Positions 7,769-17,087 of a stretch of DNA of 64,000 nt are shown here, piece after piece. The stretch comes from Colimorpha sp045640985 (lineage in GTDB: Bacteria; Bacteroidota; Bacteroidia; Bacteroidales; P3). The notes beneath the pieces are model-generated. The model had not been told where the DNA came from. It made no database searches and saw nothing but the letters and a program-made list of their open reading frames with translations. Numbering within the stretch: the first letter of the stretch is position 1; every line of letters begins with the position of its first letter. The position numbers were made by a program, and so were the translations under genes. The stretch is from contig JAZUFZ010000004.1 of NCBI GenBank assembly GCA_045640985.1, forward strand, positions 13,676 through 77,675. Direction: 5' to 3'.

Positions 7769-10237
7769 ATGAATACCAAGACAAAAAAACTTCTCACCCA
7801 TGTGGCTCTGGCAATAGTAATGCTGCTGGCAAGCTGTATCTATTTCATGCCTGTGCTGGAAGGTAAAGCCCTCCCACAGGGCGATACCCAGAAATTTGAA
7901 GCCATGGCTCACGAAAGCCATGTATATCATCAGGAGACCGGAGATTACGCCCACTGGAACAACTCTATGTTCGGCGGTATGCCGAACTGCCAGATTGGTG
8001 GCGGAAAACCCAGTGCATCCTTGTTCACAAAAATAAAATGTGCGCTTGACGGAGAATACATCGGATGGGGCCAGCATATCGGAGTGCTGTTTCTATACCT
8101 GATAGGATTCTATATCGCACTTGTATGTCTGGGCTTGAACCCCTGGATTGCCGCCATTGGTGCGGTTGCATTCGGACTGGGAAGCTACAATATCATCATC
8201 ATCGAAGCCGGTCATATTACCAAGGCAAGAGCCATGGCTATGATGATGCCGATACTGGCGGGTATGATGCTGTGCCTGCGCAACGAAGGCGAAGATAAGA
8301 AGCAACGGATACGCAATCTGGTTATGGGTGGAATTCTGTTCGGAACGGCTCTCGGTCTGCAAATCGCCTGCAACCACATACAGATCACCTATTATACCGC
8401 TATCGGATGCGCCGTGCTGGGTGTTGTATATTTCATCTATTCGCTGAAGGACAAATACCTGAAACGGCTTCTGATGGGAGTCGGTGTGATTCTGGCCGGA
8501 TGTCTGTTTGCAGTAGGCGGAAACGCCCGGTTGCTGATGCAGACCAAGGAATATTCCCAATATACGATGCGCGGAGGCAGCGAACTTACAGTAAGCCCAT
8601 CCGACCTTTATGGAGGAGAGAACCGCAACGCCGAAAATAATGCAGAAGGACTCGATATCGATTATGCTTTCAGTTGGAGCTACGGCATAGGGGAAACCTA
8701 CACACTTATGGTGCCAGGCGCTATGGGTGGCGGAAGTACAGAGAAAGTCGATGAGGAAAGCGCATGCTACAAGGCCTTCCGCCAGAAACAGATGCCACTC
8801 TACTGGGGAGACCAGCCATTTACGAGCGGACCTGTATATTTCGGCGCAATTATCGTATTCCTGTTCATACTCTCACTATTTGTGGTGAAAGGACCTGAAA
8901 AGTGGTGGATTCTGATTGCCACGATTATTGCGATTCTCATGTCCTGGGGCAGAAACCTTATGGGATTCAACGGATGGCTGTTCAACAATCTGCCACTATA
9001 CAATAAGTTCCGAACCCCATCCATGAGTCTGGTACTTGCAAATGTCACAATGGTACTGGGGGCCATGCTGGCACTGAAGGAAATCATCAACGGCAACATC
9101 AAAAACAGAGCGCTCTACTGTGCGGGAGGAATCAGTTGTGGTCTCATTCTGCTGGTGATGGTACTGAGCAGCGGATTCAGTTTCAGCGGTGTGGGAGACC
9201 TGCAGATGAAAGAGGCCTACGGAACCCAATGGCAGATGATATCAGACCTGCTTGTGAAAGACCGAAAAGCCTTGTTCATGGGTGACTCCTGGAGGAGCTT
9301 CTTCCTGATTCTGATTGCGGGAGCCATAATATGGCTATACATAAACCAGAAACTCAAGAAAAAAGGAATTCTGTTCGGCATTCTGACCCTATTGATGGTG
9401 GTGGACCTCTGGGGCATAGACCGCCGCTATGTAAGCGACAGCAACTATGTAAATCCAAGACAACTGAAACTCACGCCAGAGCCCTACGACTATGAGATTG
9501 ACAGAATAGCAGCCCAATTCGGAGATCAGGATTACCGAGTACTCAATATGGCAGTCAATACCTTCAACGACTCCAAGCCGAGTGCATTCCACAAACAAAT
9601 CGGTGGCTACAGTGCCGTGAAGATGAGCCGCTATCAGGACCTTATCAACTTCTATCTTGCAGGAAGGGTAAGTATTCCAGTGGTAAACATGCTCAATGGG
9701 CAATATCTCGTGATGAGAGACGGTCAGGTACAACGGAATCCCGGCGCACTTGGAAACGCCTGGTTTATTAAAGAAATCCAATATGTAGAGGATGCCAACG
9801 GGGAAATCCTGGCCATGGACAACTTCATGCCAGAAAACACTGCCATCGTAAACAAGAACGAATTCTCAATTGGTAACTTCCAGTTTGATTCTACTGCAAC
9901 TATCACACTGGATCACAAGAAGCCTTATAATCCCGACCACCTGACTTATCAGACCTCATCCAAGACCCCACAGGTAGCCGTGATGAGCGAGATATACTAC
10001 AAACCCGACTGGAAAGCCTATATCGACGGGGAACCCGCTGAATATTTCAGAGCCAACTATGTGTTGAGAGCGATAGAGGTTCCCGCCGGAAACCACACCA
10101 TAGAATTTATCAACGAAGCTCCCGCAGATAAAAAATACGACATGCTCTCATTCTGGATTTCACTGCTGTTTGTGGTACTATCCATAGGAGCCGTGATATG
10201 GCTGACCAGAAAAGACAAAAAAGAAAATTCCAAATGA
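7769..10237 (+). CDS. YfhO family multi-pass membrane protein
   Basis: An 822-residue protein with about a dozen hydrophobic helices, beginning with a segment at about residues 10-30 that ends in SCIYFMPVLEGKALPQGD. The conserved YfhO features are seen: the early loop with PQGDTQKFEAM, WNNSMFGGMPN and GHITKARAMAMM, and a C-terminal periplasmic beta-domain (SEIYYKPDWKAYIDGEPAE). YfhO proteins are related to GT-C glycosyltransferases and have been tied to glycosylation of surface polymers in Firmicutes. Its position before GT2 and LicD genes fits a role in surface-glycan decoration. It overlaps the next gene by ATGA. Confidence 0.88.
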   Translation: MNTKTKKLLTHVALAIVMLLASCIYFMPVLEGKALPQGDTQKFEAMAHESHVYHQETGDYAHWNNSMFGGMPNCQIGGGKPSASLFTKIKCALDGEYIGWGQHIGVLFLYLIGFYIALVCLGLNPWIAAIGAVAFGLGSYNIIIIEAGHITKARAMAMMMPILAGMMLCLRNEGEDKKQRIRNLVMGGILFGTALGLQIACNHIQITYYTAIGCAVLGVVYFIYSLKDKYLKRLLMGVGVILAGCLFAVGGNARLLMQTKEYSQYTMRGGSELTVSPSDLYGGENRNAENNAEGLDIDYAFSWSYGIGETYTLMVPGAMGGGSTEKVDEESACYKAFRQKQMPLYWGDQPFTSGPVYFGAIIVFLFILSLFVVKGPEKWWILIATIIAILMSWGRNLMGFNGWLFNNLPLYNKFRTPSMSLVLANVTMVLGAMLALKEIINGNIKNRALYCAGGISCGLILLVMVLSSGFSFSGVGDLQMKEAYGTQWQMISDLLVKDRKALFMGDSWRSFFLILIAGAIIWLYINQKLKKKGILFGILTLLMVVDLWGIDRRYVSDSNYVNPRQLKLTPEPYDYEIDRIAAQFGDQDYRVLNMAVNTFNDSKPSAFHKQIGGYSAVKMSRYQDLINFYLAGRVSIPVVNMLNGQYLVMRDGQVQRNPGALGNAWFIKEIQYVEDANGEILAMDNFMPENTAIVNKNEFSIGNFQFDSTATITLDHKKPYNPDHLTYQTSSKTPQVAVMSEIYYKPDWKAYIDGEPAEYFRANYVLRAIEVPAGNHTIEFINEAPADKKYDMLSFWISLLFVVLSIGAVIWLTRKDKKENSK

Positions 10238-11139
10238 TATCTGTAATTATCTGTACATACAATCGGGAGAAATACATATATAATGTATTGAAGAGTGTAG
10301 CTGAAAACAATCTCAGCCACAAGGACTACGAGATTGTCCTCGTGAACAACAACTGCAGCGACAATACAGAAACCGAATGCCGAAGATTCCAGCAGGACTT
10401 TCCAGATATACAGTTTCAATACCTCATAGAAACCCAGCAGGGGCTTTCTTACGCCCGAAACTGCGGCATACAGAATGCCCAAGGAGACATACTTGTATAT
10501 GTGGACGATGACGCCACAGTAAACAAGGAATACCTGAAGACCTACAATGAGTTCTTCAACCGCAACAGCAAAGCTGTGGCTGCCGGAGGGCCTATCATTC
10601 CTAATTATGAAGGAGGGCTTGAACCCGAATGGATGTCTCACTATACGCGCCAACTGATTACCGGAAAGCTCTATCTGGGAGAAAAAGAAAAGGAATTTCC
10701 ATCCGGAGCTTTTCCCGGAGGCGGAAATGCGGCCTATAGGAAAAGCGTATTTGAAGAAATAGGACTTTTCAATGTAGAATTAGGACGCAAGGGCGACAGC
10801 CTTATCGGAGCAGAGGAAAAAGACCTTTTCGACAAGATGACTTCCCGAGGAATGAAATTCTACTACCTTCCCACTGCGATACTCTACCACAGCATTCCCG
10901 ATAAAAAGCTCACCCAGGAATATTTCGACAAACTCACCTACAGCATCGGGATAAGCGAACGATATCGGACCAGACAGATATCGGAGAAAAAATACCTGCA
11001 GAGAATACTCAAAGAAGGCGTAAAATGGGGCGGAACCATAGCCCTATGGATTACCTTTACCCTTAAAGGCCAACCCCAGAAAGGTAACAAACTCCTCGCC
11101 TTCCGCCGTAACGTCACCAAAGGCTTACTAAAGAAATAA
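10234..11139 (+). CDS. Glycosyltransferase family 2
   Basis: A 301-residue GT-A fold enzyme starting MISVIICTYNREKYI. Metal and donor motifs are visible: VNNNCSDNT, then VYVDDDATV (DxD-type, about residue 90), and a later GAEEKDLFDKM acceptor-side motif. No membrane segment at the C-terminus. I chose ATG 10234 because it overlaps the yfhO stop as ATGA; an upstream in-frame ATG at 10198 lies inside yfhO and would add only a lysine/glutamine-rich tail. It probably adds one sugar to a surface polysaccharide or lipid-linked glycan. Confidence 0.9.
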   Translation: MISVIICTYNREKYIYNVLKSVAENNLSHKDYEIVLVNNNCSDNTETECRRFQQDFPDIQFQYLIETQQGLSYARNCGIQNAQGDILVYVDDDATVNKEYLKTYNEFFNRNSKAVAAGGPIIPNYEGGLEPEWMSHYTRQLITGKLYLGEKEKEFPSGAFPGGGNAAYRKSVFEEIGLFNVELGRKGDSLIGAEEKDLFDKMTSRGMKFYYLPTAILYHSIPDKKLTQEYFDKLTYSIGISERYRTRQISEKKYLQRILKEGVKWGGTIALWITFTLKGQPQKGNKLLAFRRNVTKGLLKK

Positions 11140-11149
11140 GAACAATAAC

Positions 11150-11833
11150 ATGAGAGAATTTTTAGCCAAATTAGCCACAAAGATAGGAATATACAGATTC
11201 ATTGTCAAAATTGATTCCAAATTCCGGGAGTACCGTATGAACAAGACATTCAAGCAATACGGATTAGAAACTCTACTAAAAGGAGATGAAGCCTTTCGTC
11301 ACATGGGCGCAAAAATGATTCCCATTTTTGGATCCCTACTGGGAGCATATAGAGAACACGGATTTATTCCTTTTGATAACGATTTGGACGTAGCAATATT
11401 AGCAAAAGAACGTAAAGACAATATTGCCGAAGAAATGAAGAGCTTCGGATTTGAAAGGTCCCGACAATTCTACATCAAAGAGACTGGTGAGATTCTGGAA
11501 GAGCAGTTCATGTACAAAGGGGTGCAGATGGATGTTTTCTACATCTTTGAGGAGGACGAGTTAAACTACAAAACCTATTGCACCAGGAAACACGAATACA
11601 AGGAATGGCGCGAAGCAAATAAAACAGATGGATTTCCCTGTGTAACATGGGTAACACCCAAATGTAAATTTATAGAAAATGATTTCCTCGGCCACAAGCT
11701 CTATATGCCCGAAAAGACAAAAGAATGGCTTGAATTGGTATATGGAGCCTCTTTTATGACGCCAATCAAAAACTGGTCTGCAGAAACGAAACCTCACAAA
11801 ACAGGGATAAGAGTATATCGCAAGAACTACTAA
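11150..11833 (+). CDS. LicD family phosphotransferase
   Basis: A 227-residue protein whose core motif at residues 61-80 (GSLLGAYREHGFIPFDNDLD) is the signature of LicD/fukutin-type enzymes, with the DxD metal site in DNDLD. LicD proteins transfer phosphocholine, or in some cases other phospho-alcohols, from a CDP-linked donor to glycans. The next gene encodes a LicC-like nucleotidyltransferase, the expected source of the CDP donor. Base composition is noticeably more A+T-rich from here to 16.5 kb than in the preceding genes, suggesting acquisition by transfer. Confidence 0.88.
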   Translation: MREFLAKLATKIGIYRFIVKIDSKFREYRMNKTFKQYGLETLLKGDEAFRHMGAKMIPIFGSLLGAYREHGFIPFDNDLDVAILAKERKDNIAEEMKSFGFERSRQFYIKETGEILEEQFMYKGVQMDVFYIFEEDELNYKTYCTRKHEYKEWREANKTDGFPCVTWVTPKCKFIENDFLGHKLYMPEKTKEWLELVYGASFMTPIKNWSAETKPHKTGIRVYRKNY

Positions 11834-11844
11834 TATTAGAAAAT

Positions 11845-13656
11845 ATGCAAGCAATCATATTAGCAGCCGGAATGGGTAAACGACTGGGAAACCTTACCCA
11901 GAACAATACCAAATGTATGGTGACCGTAAATGGAACCCCCATAATACATCGTATGTTAGACCAACTTACGCAATACGCCCTAAAACGAATTGTAATGGTG
12001 GTAGGATATAAAGAGCGGGAATTGATTAATTTCTTAGGTTCAACGTACAACAATACTCCCATTGTATATATAAGTAATCCCATCTTTGACCAAACAAATA
12101 ACATATACTCACTGGCTCTCGCAAAACAGATGCTCCAGGAAGATGATACAATTCTTCTGGAAAGCGATCTAGTATTTGACTCAGGAATGCTTGATCTGAT
12201 CATCAGCGATCCATACCCCAACCTGGCATTAGTAGCAAAATATGAATCCTGGATGGACGGAACCATGGTAAGGATTGATGAGGACAATAACATTGTTGAT
12301 TTTGTACTCAAAGCCGCATTCAAGTATAAAGATACAGATTCATACTATAAAACGGTCAACATATACAAGTTCTCCAAAGAATTCAGTACTACGAAATATG
12401 TTCCATTCTTGGAAGCCTATTGTAAAGCCGTAGGGAAAAACGAATACTACGAAAACGTATTACGAATCATATCCTTCCTTCAAGTAAATGATCTGAAAGC
12501 ATTGCCGATCACAAACGAAAAATGGTACGAAATTGACGACAAACAGGATCTCGATATCGCTGAAGCCATATTTGCGGAGGAAGAAGATATTCTACGAAAA
12601 TTTTACGGAAGATTTGGTGGATATTGGCGGTTCCCTAAAATGCTTGATTACTGCTATCTGGTAAATCCATATTTTCCATCAACAAAAATTGTTGATGAAA
12701 TGCAGGCCAACTTTAAAACTTTATTAACCGAATATCCATCAGGGATGAAAGTAAACACTTTATTGGCCAGCAAGTGCTGGGGTGTAAGCGAGGATTATAT
12801 CATTCCTGGGAATGGAGCCGCTGAACTCATAAAAATATTAATGGAAACCCTGAACGGTAATATTGGTATTACCCGCCCTACATTTGAAGAATACCCCAAC
12901 AGACTTCATACGAATAACATAGTAGAATTTTATCCCACAAAAGAAAATTATAGGTATGACATCTCTGATCTGATGACATTCTTCGGAAATAATCCCATTG
13001 ACACGTTACTACTCATAAATCCAGACAATCCTTCTGGAAATTTCATTCCAATAAAGGATCTATACACCTTGGCAGAATGGTGTAAGAATCGACAGATAAG
13101 ATTGATTATTGATGAGAGTTTCGTGGATTTCAGCGACGAATGGGAAATCAATACTTTATTGAAGGATTCCACTTTGAATCAATACCCAAATCTCATTGTC
13201 ATAAAATCAATTTCTAAAAGTTATGGTGTTCCTGGAATACGACTCGGATTATTAGCCACAAGCGACAGGACATTAATTGCCAAAATGAAAAAAGATGTAA
13301 GCATTTGGAACCTTAATTCTTTTGCAGAAAATTTCATGCAAATCCTCACCAAATATGAAATTGATTATAAAAAAGCCTGTGCAAAATTCGTACAAGAACG
13401 ACATGACTTTGAGCAAAAACTCAGAACCATTGATTTTCTAAAAGTCATGCCATCTCAAGCCAACTATTTCTTAGTTGAAGTCAAACCACCATATAAAGCT
13501 ACTACAATTGTAATGACACTATTAAAAAATTTCAATATTCTCACACGTGACTGCTCTACGAAAAAAGGATTTGATGGGAAACAATACATGAGAATAGCAA
13601 TCCGAAATCACGAAGAAAACGAAAAAATTATTGAAGCTTTTAAATCACTTAAATAA
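11845..13656 (+). CDS. Bifunctional LicC-like nucleotidyltransferase / CobD-HisC-like PLP enzyme
   Basis: A 603-residue fusion. Residues 1-245 are a sugar-phosphate/choline-phosphate type nucleotidyltransferase: AIILAAGMGKRLGNLT at 3-18, the LicC-like NNIYSL at 85-90, ESDLVFD at 106-112 and WYEIDDKQDL at 227-236. Residues 255-603 are a fold-type I PLP enzyme: NPDNPSG at 392-398, DESFVDF at 423-429 and the PLP lysine Lys458 in SISKSYG, with a final MRIAIRNHEEN arginine motif. DESFVDF and the C-terminal motif look closer to CobD (threonine-phosphate decarboxylase) than to HisC. A plausible role is making a CDP-linked aminoalcohol, such as CDP-ethanolamine, for LicD; this is inference. Confidence 0.8.
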   Translation: MQAIILAAGMGKRLGNLTQNNTKCMVTVNGTPIIHRMLDQLTQYALKRIVMVVGYKERELINFLGSTYNNTPIVYISNPIFDQTNNIYSLALAKQMLQEDDTILLESDLVFDSGMLDLIISDPYPNLALVAKYESWMDGTMVRIDEDNNIVDFVLKAAFKYKDTDSYYKTVNIYKFSKEFSTTKYVPFLEAYCKAVGKNEYYENVLRIISFLQVNDLKALPITNEKWYEIDDKQDLDIAEAIFAEEEDILRKFYGRFGGYWRFPKMLDYCYLVNPYFPSTKIVDEMQANFKTLLTEYPSGMKVNTLLASKCWGVSEDYIIPGNGAAELIKILMETLNGNIGITRPTFEEYPNRLHTNNIVEFYPTKENYRYDISDLMTFFGNNPIDTLLLINPDNPSGNFIPIKDLYTLAEWCKNRQIRLIIDESFVDFSDEWEINTLLKDSTLNQYPNLIVIKSISKSYGVPGIRLGLLATSDRTLIAKMKKDVSIWNLNSFAENFMQILTKYEIDYKKACAKFVQERHDFEQKLRTIDFLKVMPSQANYFLVEVKPPYKATTIVMTLLKNFNILTRDCSTKKGFDGKQYMRIAIRNHEENEKIIEAFKSLK

Positions 13657-14681
13657 TGAGTACAAACATCTGTATCTGCGGAGGTGGATCATTAGGTCAT
13701 GTATGTGCCGGGGTTTTATCATCCCAGGAGAACATTAAAGTCAATATATTAACACAACATCCCTCACTATGGAGCAAAGAAATTGTAATTAATGACATTA
13801 ACAAAAAGCAATATATCGGAAAGATCAATCTTGTTACCGACAATCCGAAAGAGGCCCTTATGGATTGTGCGATTGTATTCTTATGCCTTCCTGGATTTGC
13901 CATTGAAGAGACAATGCACAGAATCAAGCCATATCTGAGAGAGCAATCTATCATAGGATCAATTGTATGTAGTACCGGATTCTTTTTTGCCGCACACAAA
14001 ATATTAGATAAAAGAACCAAATTATTTGGATTTCAACGAACGCCATATATTGCGCGTACAGTTTCCTACGGTCATAGTGCCAATCTTCTTGGTTATAAAC
14101 CAGAAGTTGCTATTGCAACAGAAAATATCAGTAATACCGAACAATTCAGGATATTGATTGAAAATCTATGGCTTACACCGACTAAGCTTCTAAATAATTA
14201 TTACGAGGTTTCGTTAACAAACAGCAACCCAATTCTCCATACTGGACGCCTATATACTATGTGGAGCGAACCTAAAAACTATCTTTCTGACCACCAAATC
14301 CTATTCTATAAAGAATGGACCACCGAAGCAAGTCAAACCATAATTGATATGGATAATGAATTTATGCAGTTATTACAAGTTCTTCCTATAAAAGACAGAG
14401 CGATTCCTTCTTTATTGGACTATTACGAAAGTACAGACGCCAATAGCCTTACACAAAAAATCAGTTCCATCAAAGCCTTCCAAACAATTCTCGCACCAAT
14501 GATTAAAACGCCTAATGGGTGGGTGCCAGATTTTCAAAGCCGATACTTTACTGAAGATTTTCCTTATGGTCTGCATTTTATATATCAGCTAACCAAAGAA
14601 AAGAATATACAAGCACCCACTATAGAAAAAATATATCAATGGGGTATCAATAAAGTTAATTGTGGAAAAGTATTTGAATAA
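13656..14681 (+). CDS. Octopine/nopaline (opine) dehydrogenase-like enzyme
   Basis: A 341-residue NAD(P)-dependent enzyme. The N-terminal Rossmann fold opens NICICGGGSLGHVCAG (glycine motif at 9-14). The C-terminal half carries SNPILHTGRLY (190-200), matching the N-x3-H catalytic motif of opine dehydrogenases (His195). The family joins an amino group to a 2-keto acid by reductive amination. It overlaps the preceding fusion gene by one base (TAATG), so the two are translationally coupled and likely act on the same compound. The substrate cannot be read from sequence. Confidence 0.8.
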   Translation: MSTNICICGGGSLGHVCAGVLSSQENIKVNILTQHPSLWSKEIVINDINKKQYIGKINLVTDNPKEALMDCAIVFLCLPGFAIEETMHRIKPYLREQSIIGSIVCSTGFFFAAHKILDKRTKLFGFQRTPYIARTVSYGHSANLLGYKPEVAIATENISNTEQFRILIENLWLTPTKLLNNYYEVSLTNSNPILHTGRLYTMWSEPKNYLSDHQILFYKEWTTEASQTIIDMDNEFMQLLQVLPIKDRAIPSLLDYYESTDANSLTQKISSIKAFQTILAPMIKTPNGWVPDFQSRYFTEDFPYGLHFIYQLTKEKNIQAPTIEKIYQWGINKVNCGKVFE

Positions 14682-14935
14682 TGATTTTATGATTACCAAT
14701 GGGGCCGTAGGTTTGAATCTTGCTTTATAATCGAGATTCAAAATCTACACATATCCAATTGGCAGATAAATTCCACCTTCAATATTAGGTGACTTTTTAT
14801 CTCTCATTGCACATAGATCTTCATTTCAACCGTTTTTCATATACTTATTTGATAGAAATTCATCCGGAATATAGAGGATTGTTACGACATATTCAATTCT
14901 ACCGGATCTCATCAATAATCAACAGTATCATTTTT

Positions 14936-16564
14936 CTATTCAATTAAGATTTTTTTTGTAATTATCCCATCATATGTTTTCAAATGCAGAATATACACTC
15001 CTTTTGAAAGATTCTGCACATTTATTAACACCTCTGTTCCATCACCAACACCCTCTACTAACTTTGTTCCAACAATAGAGATTAATTCATAAGATTGAAT
15101 TTCTATTGGGCATTTTACATATATATTGTCATGCGTAGGATTGGGTGTGATTATCGGTTCTATCATTGATTCCTCTTTGATTGCCAGGGGATTCTCACAT
15201 ACTCTGTTTCCACCTATATTGTGGATATAGCCTTCCCAATTGGAACTCAACCCAATCACTTGTGCAATAAACCAGGATGAAGGAGATGTATATAGAACAT
15301 GATTCCCCTCTGATATTCCCACTTTCGCGTAAGAATATCCCGTTGAACCTACCGGAGAGAAATTCTGAACATGTTGATTATCCAGCATTACTTGATTTGT
15401 ATTATTGGACGGAGTTACCACATTCAAATAATAACGCGACTGATAACCATCTTCCATTTGGAAAGTAGTAAAATAGGCTCCATTTTCATCATGATGAGAC
15501 AATGGCAATAAGGTTGTCATCGCACAATCGCCAAACTCCATTCCTCCACCACTATGGCGACTATCCACATAATACGCAACTGAGACTGGTTTACTTGTGT
15601 TGATATAAGTAGCATTCGTTATCTGATCAGAATAACTTTCGTATGACGAAAGTGTAGCTTTTAACACGCCATCAAAATAGACCCGACAAGTATCGGCACT
15701 TGCTGTTACCTTAACATACGCATTTTCATGGCCTGTTACTGGAACCGCAATAAACTCTGATCCCCAAGAGTGAACAGGGATAGACTGATTAAACATCATA
15801 TCCGAACTGGCGCCGGATATTGGAACCATTGCCAATCTATTACCTTCAAAAACAGCAATTTTAGAACCATCTTGTGATTGAATTACAGTTCCTGCAAAAT
15901 CTTGAAGACCACCATCTTCACTCGTTTGGAAATGAATGCACTCACCAGGATTTACTAAAATCGTCTGATGTGATCCAGCAGACCAGCCATTGCTTGTATT
16001 TGCCGTCAAATAAACATCAATCAGATTTTTTCCATTAGAACCAACTGCGACAATACAAAAATTAGAACAACTCGCCCTTTGTACATTTGTATTGATTTCA
16101 TAACTTTGAATTACATATTTACTACCCAACTGTGAAGTCGGCATAATCTGACAGGCATCAATTGACCCTGAGGAATTACGCTGGGTACAAACAGCTAAAG
16201 TGATTGGCACTGTCGATGACACATACAAACCAGAATTGATTGGAGTTCCGATAATATTCAAAAATTCTGCATCATTGGTTACTTCCCCATAGGGATCCAT
16301 TGATCCTATTGTCGAATTGTATTCTTTATTTCGGGTTTCTCCTGCAGAAACCTCTATTGTATCACTCCACAATGTATTGGGATTACTAATAGTTACTACA
16401 CCAGCATCACATGACGTTATTGAGAAAAGCAGATTATCACCTACATGAGCCTGTGAATGCGGAATAAAGCCTAACCAGAAACTTGTATCTGGGCCATACC
16501 ACGATTGTGCCCTAAGGGTACACAACATAGAACTAAAGAACAGCAGAATAAATAATTTCTTCAT
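14936..16564 (-). CDS. Secreted IgGFc-binding-like protein with T9SS sorting domain
   Basis: A 542-residue protein with signal peptide MKKLFILLFFSSMLCTLRAQ. Residues of about 25-450 resemble the IgGFc-binding N-terminal beta domain found in many Bacteroidetes surface proteins (WYGPDTSFWLGFIPHSQ near the start). The last ~75 residues are a type A T9SS C-terminal sorting domain (ITPNPTHDNIYVKC, SKGVYILHLKT, terminal KKILIE). It should be exported by the type IX system and anchored to, or released from, the surface. Ligand unknown. It is the third of three minus-strand genes after ispD, 39 bases from the membrane-protein gene. Confidence 0.85.
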   Translation of the reverse strand: MKKLFILLFFSSMLCTLRAQSWYGPDTSFWLGFIPHSQAHVGDNLLFSITSCDAGVVTISNPNTLWSDTIEVSAGETRNKEYNSTIGSMDPYGEVTNDAEFLNIIGTPINSGLYVSSTVPITLAVCTQRNSSGSIDACQIMPTSQLGSKYVIQSYEINTNVQRASCSNFCIVAVGSNGKNLIDVYLTANTSNGWSAGSHQTILVNPGECIHFQTSEDGGLQDFAGTVIQSQDGSKIAVFEGNRLAMVPISGASSDMMFNQSIPVHSWGSEFIAVPVTGHENAYVKVTASADTCRVYFDGVLKATLSSYESYSDQITNATYINTSKPVSVAYYVDSRHSGGGMEFGDCAMTTLLPLSHHDENGAYFTTFQMEDGYQSRYYLNVVTPSNNTNQVMLDNQHVQNFSPVGSTGYSYAKVGISEGNHVLYTSPSSWFIAQVIGLSSNWEGYIHNIGGNRVCENPLAIKEESMIEPIITPNPTHDNIYVKCPIEIQSYELISIVGTKLVEGVGDGTEVLINVQNLSKGVYILHLKTYDGIITKKILIE

Positions 16565-16603
16565 AAGATACTGAATTTAGTTGGGGAAATTCATCCCATT
16601 AGA

Positions 16604-17083
16604 TTACACTGTCTTTTTTATGCAGGAAAACACAACAGACAAACACAAAACCACGATTATCTGCGTAGAAATGCCTACCGTTGTTGCTACAGCTCCCACT
16701 ACAAGAAACTTCAATCCATAATATAACATCTTTGACAAAACTATTGCAAGCAGCATTGATTGAAAAACGCTCAGTCTGGATTTCGCGAATTCAAAAACTG
16801 CCACGTTGCAGATGAGTTCTACTGCCATTAAAGCACATTTTCCGCCCATAGGAAAGCCTGTGGCAATAGTTGAGAACAACGGAATCAACAAAGCTAACAG
16901 GTATGCGTTCCGGCGATCATTCACCAGAAGCATTCCTGCAAACAAGGCAATTCGCATCGGTTCTATAGCCTGTAAGGAAAACCCAAGCAAATGACTGATA
17001 CCTGGAACCATAACGATAGCTCCTAAAATCAGAAGGTCAATCCACAATGTTCGTGACGATACATTTATTTTTATTGTATTCAT
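16604..17083 (-). CDS. Small multi-pass membrane protein, ECF S-component-like
   Basis: A 159-residue protein with four or five hydrophobic helices. The compact size, helix pattern and central GFPMGGKCALMAVEL resemble substrate-binding S components of ECF transporters, but no ATPase or T component is nearby and no substrate-specific motif is recognised. It starts 4 bases after the ispD stop, so it is probably co-transcribed with it. The assignment is tentative. Confidence 0.55.
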   Translation of the reverse strand: MNTIKINVSSRTLWIDLLILGAIVMVPGISHLLGFSLQAIEPMRIALFAGMLLVNDRRNAYLLALLIPLFSTIATGFPMGGKCALMAVELICNVAVFEFAKSRLSVFQSMLLAIVLSKMLYYGLKFLVVGAVATTVGISTQIIVVLCLSVVFSCIKKTV

Positions 17084-17087
17084 AATT

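Noticed and set aside
11845..14681. Aminoethylphosphonate (phosphonate) pathway
   Set aside because: No PEP mutase or phosphonopyruvate decarboxylase gene is present, and the PLP domain is not of the class V type used by the known fused phosphonate enzymes.
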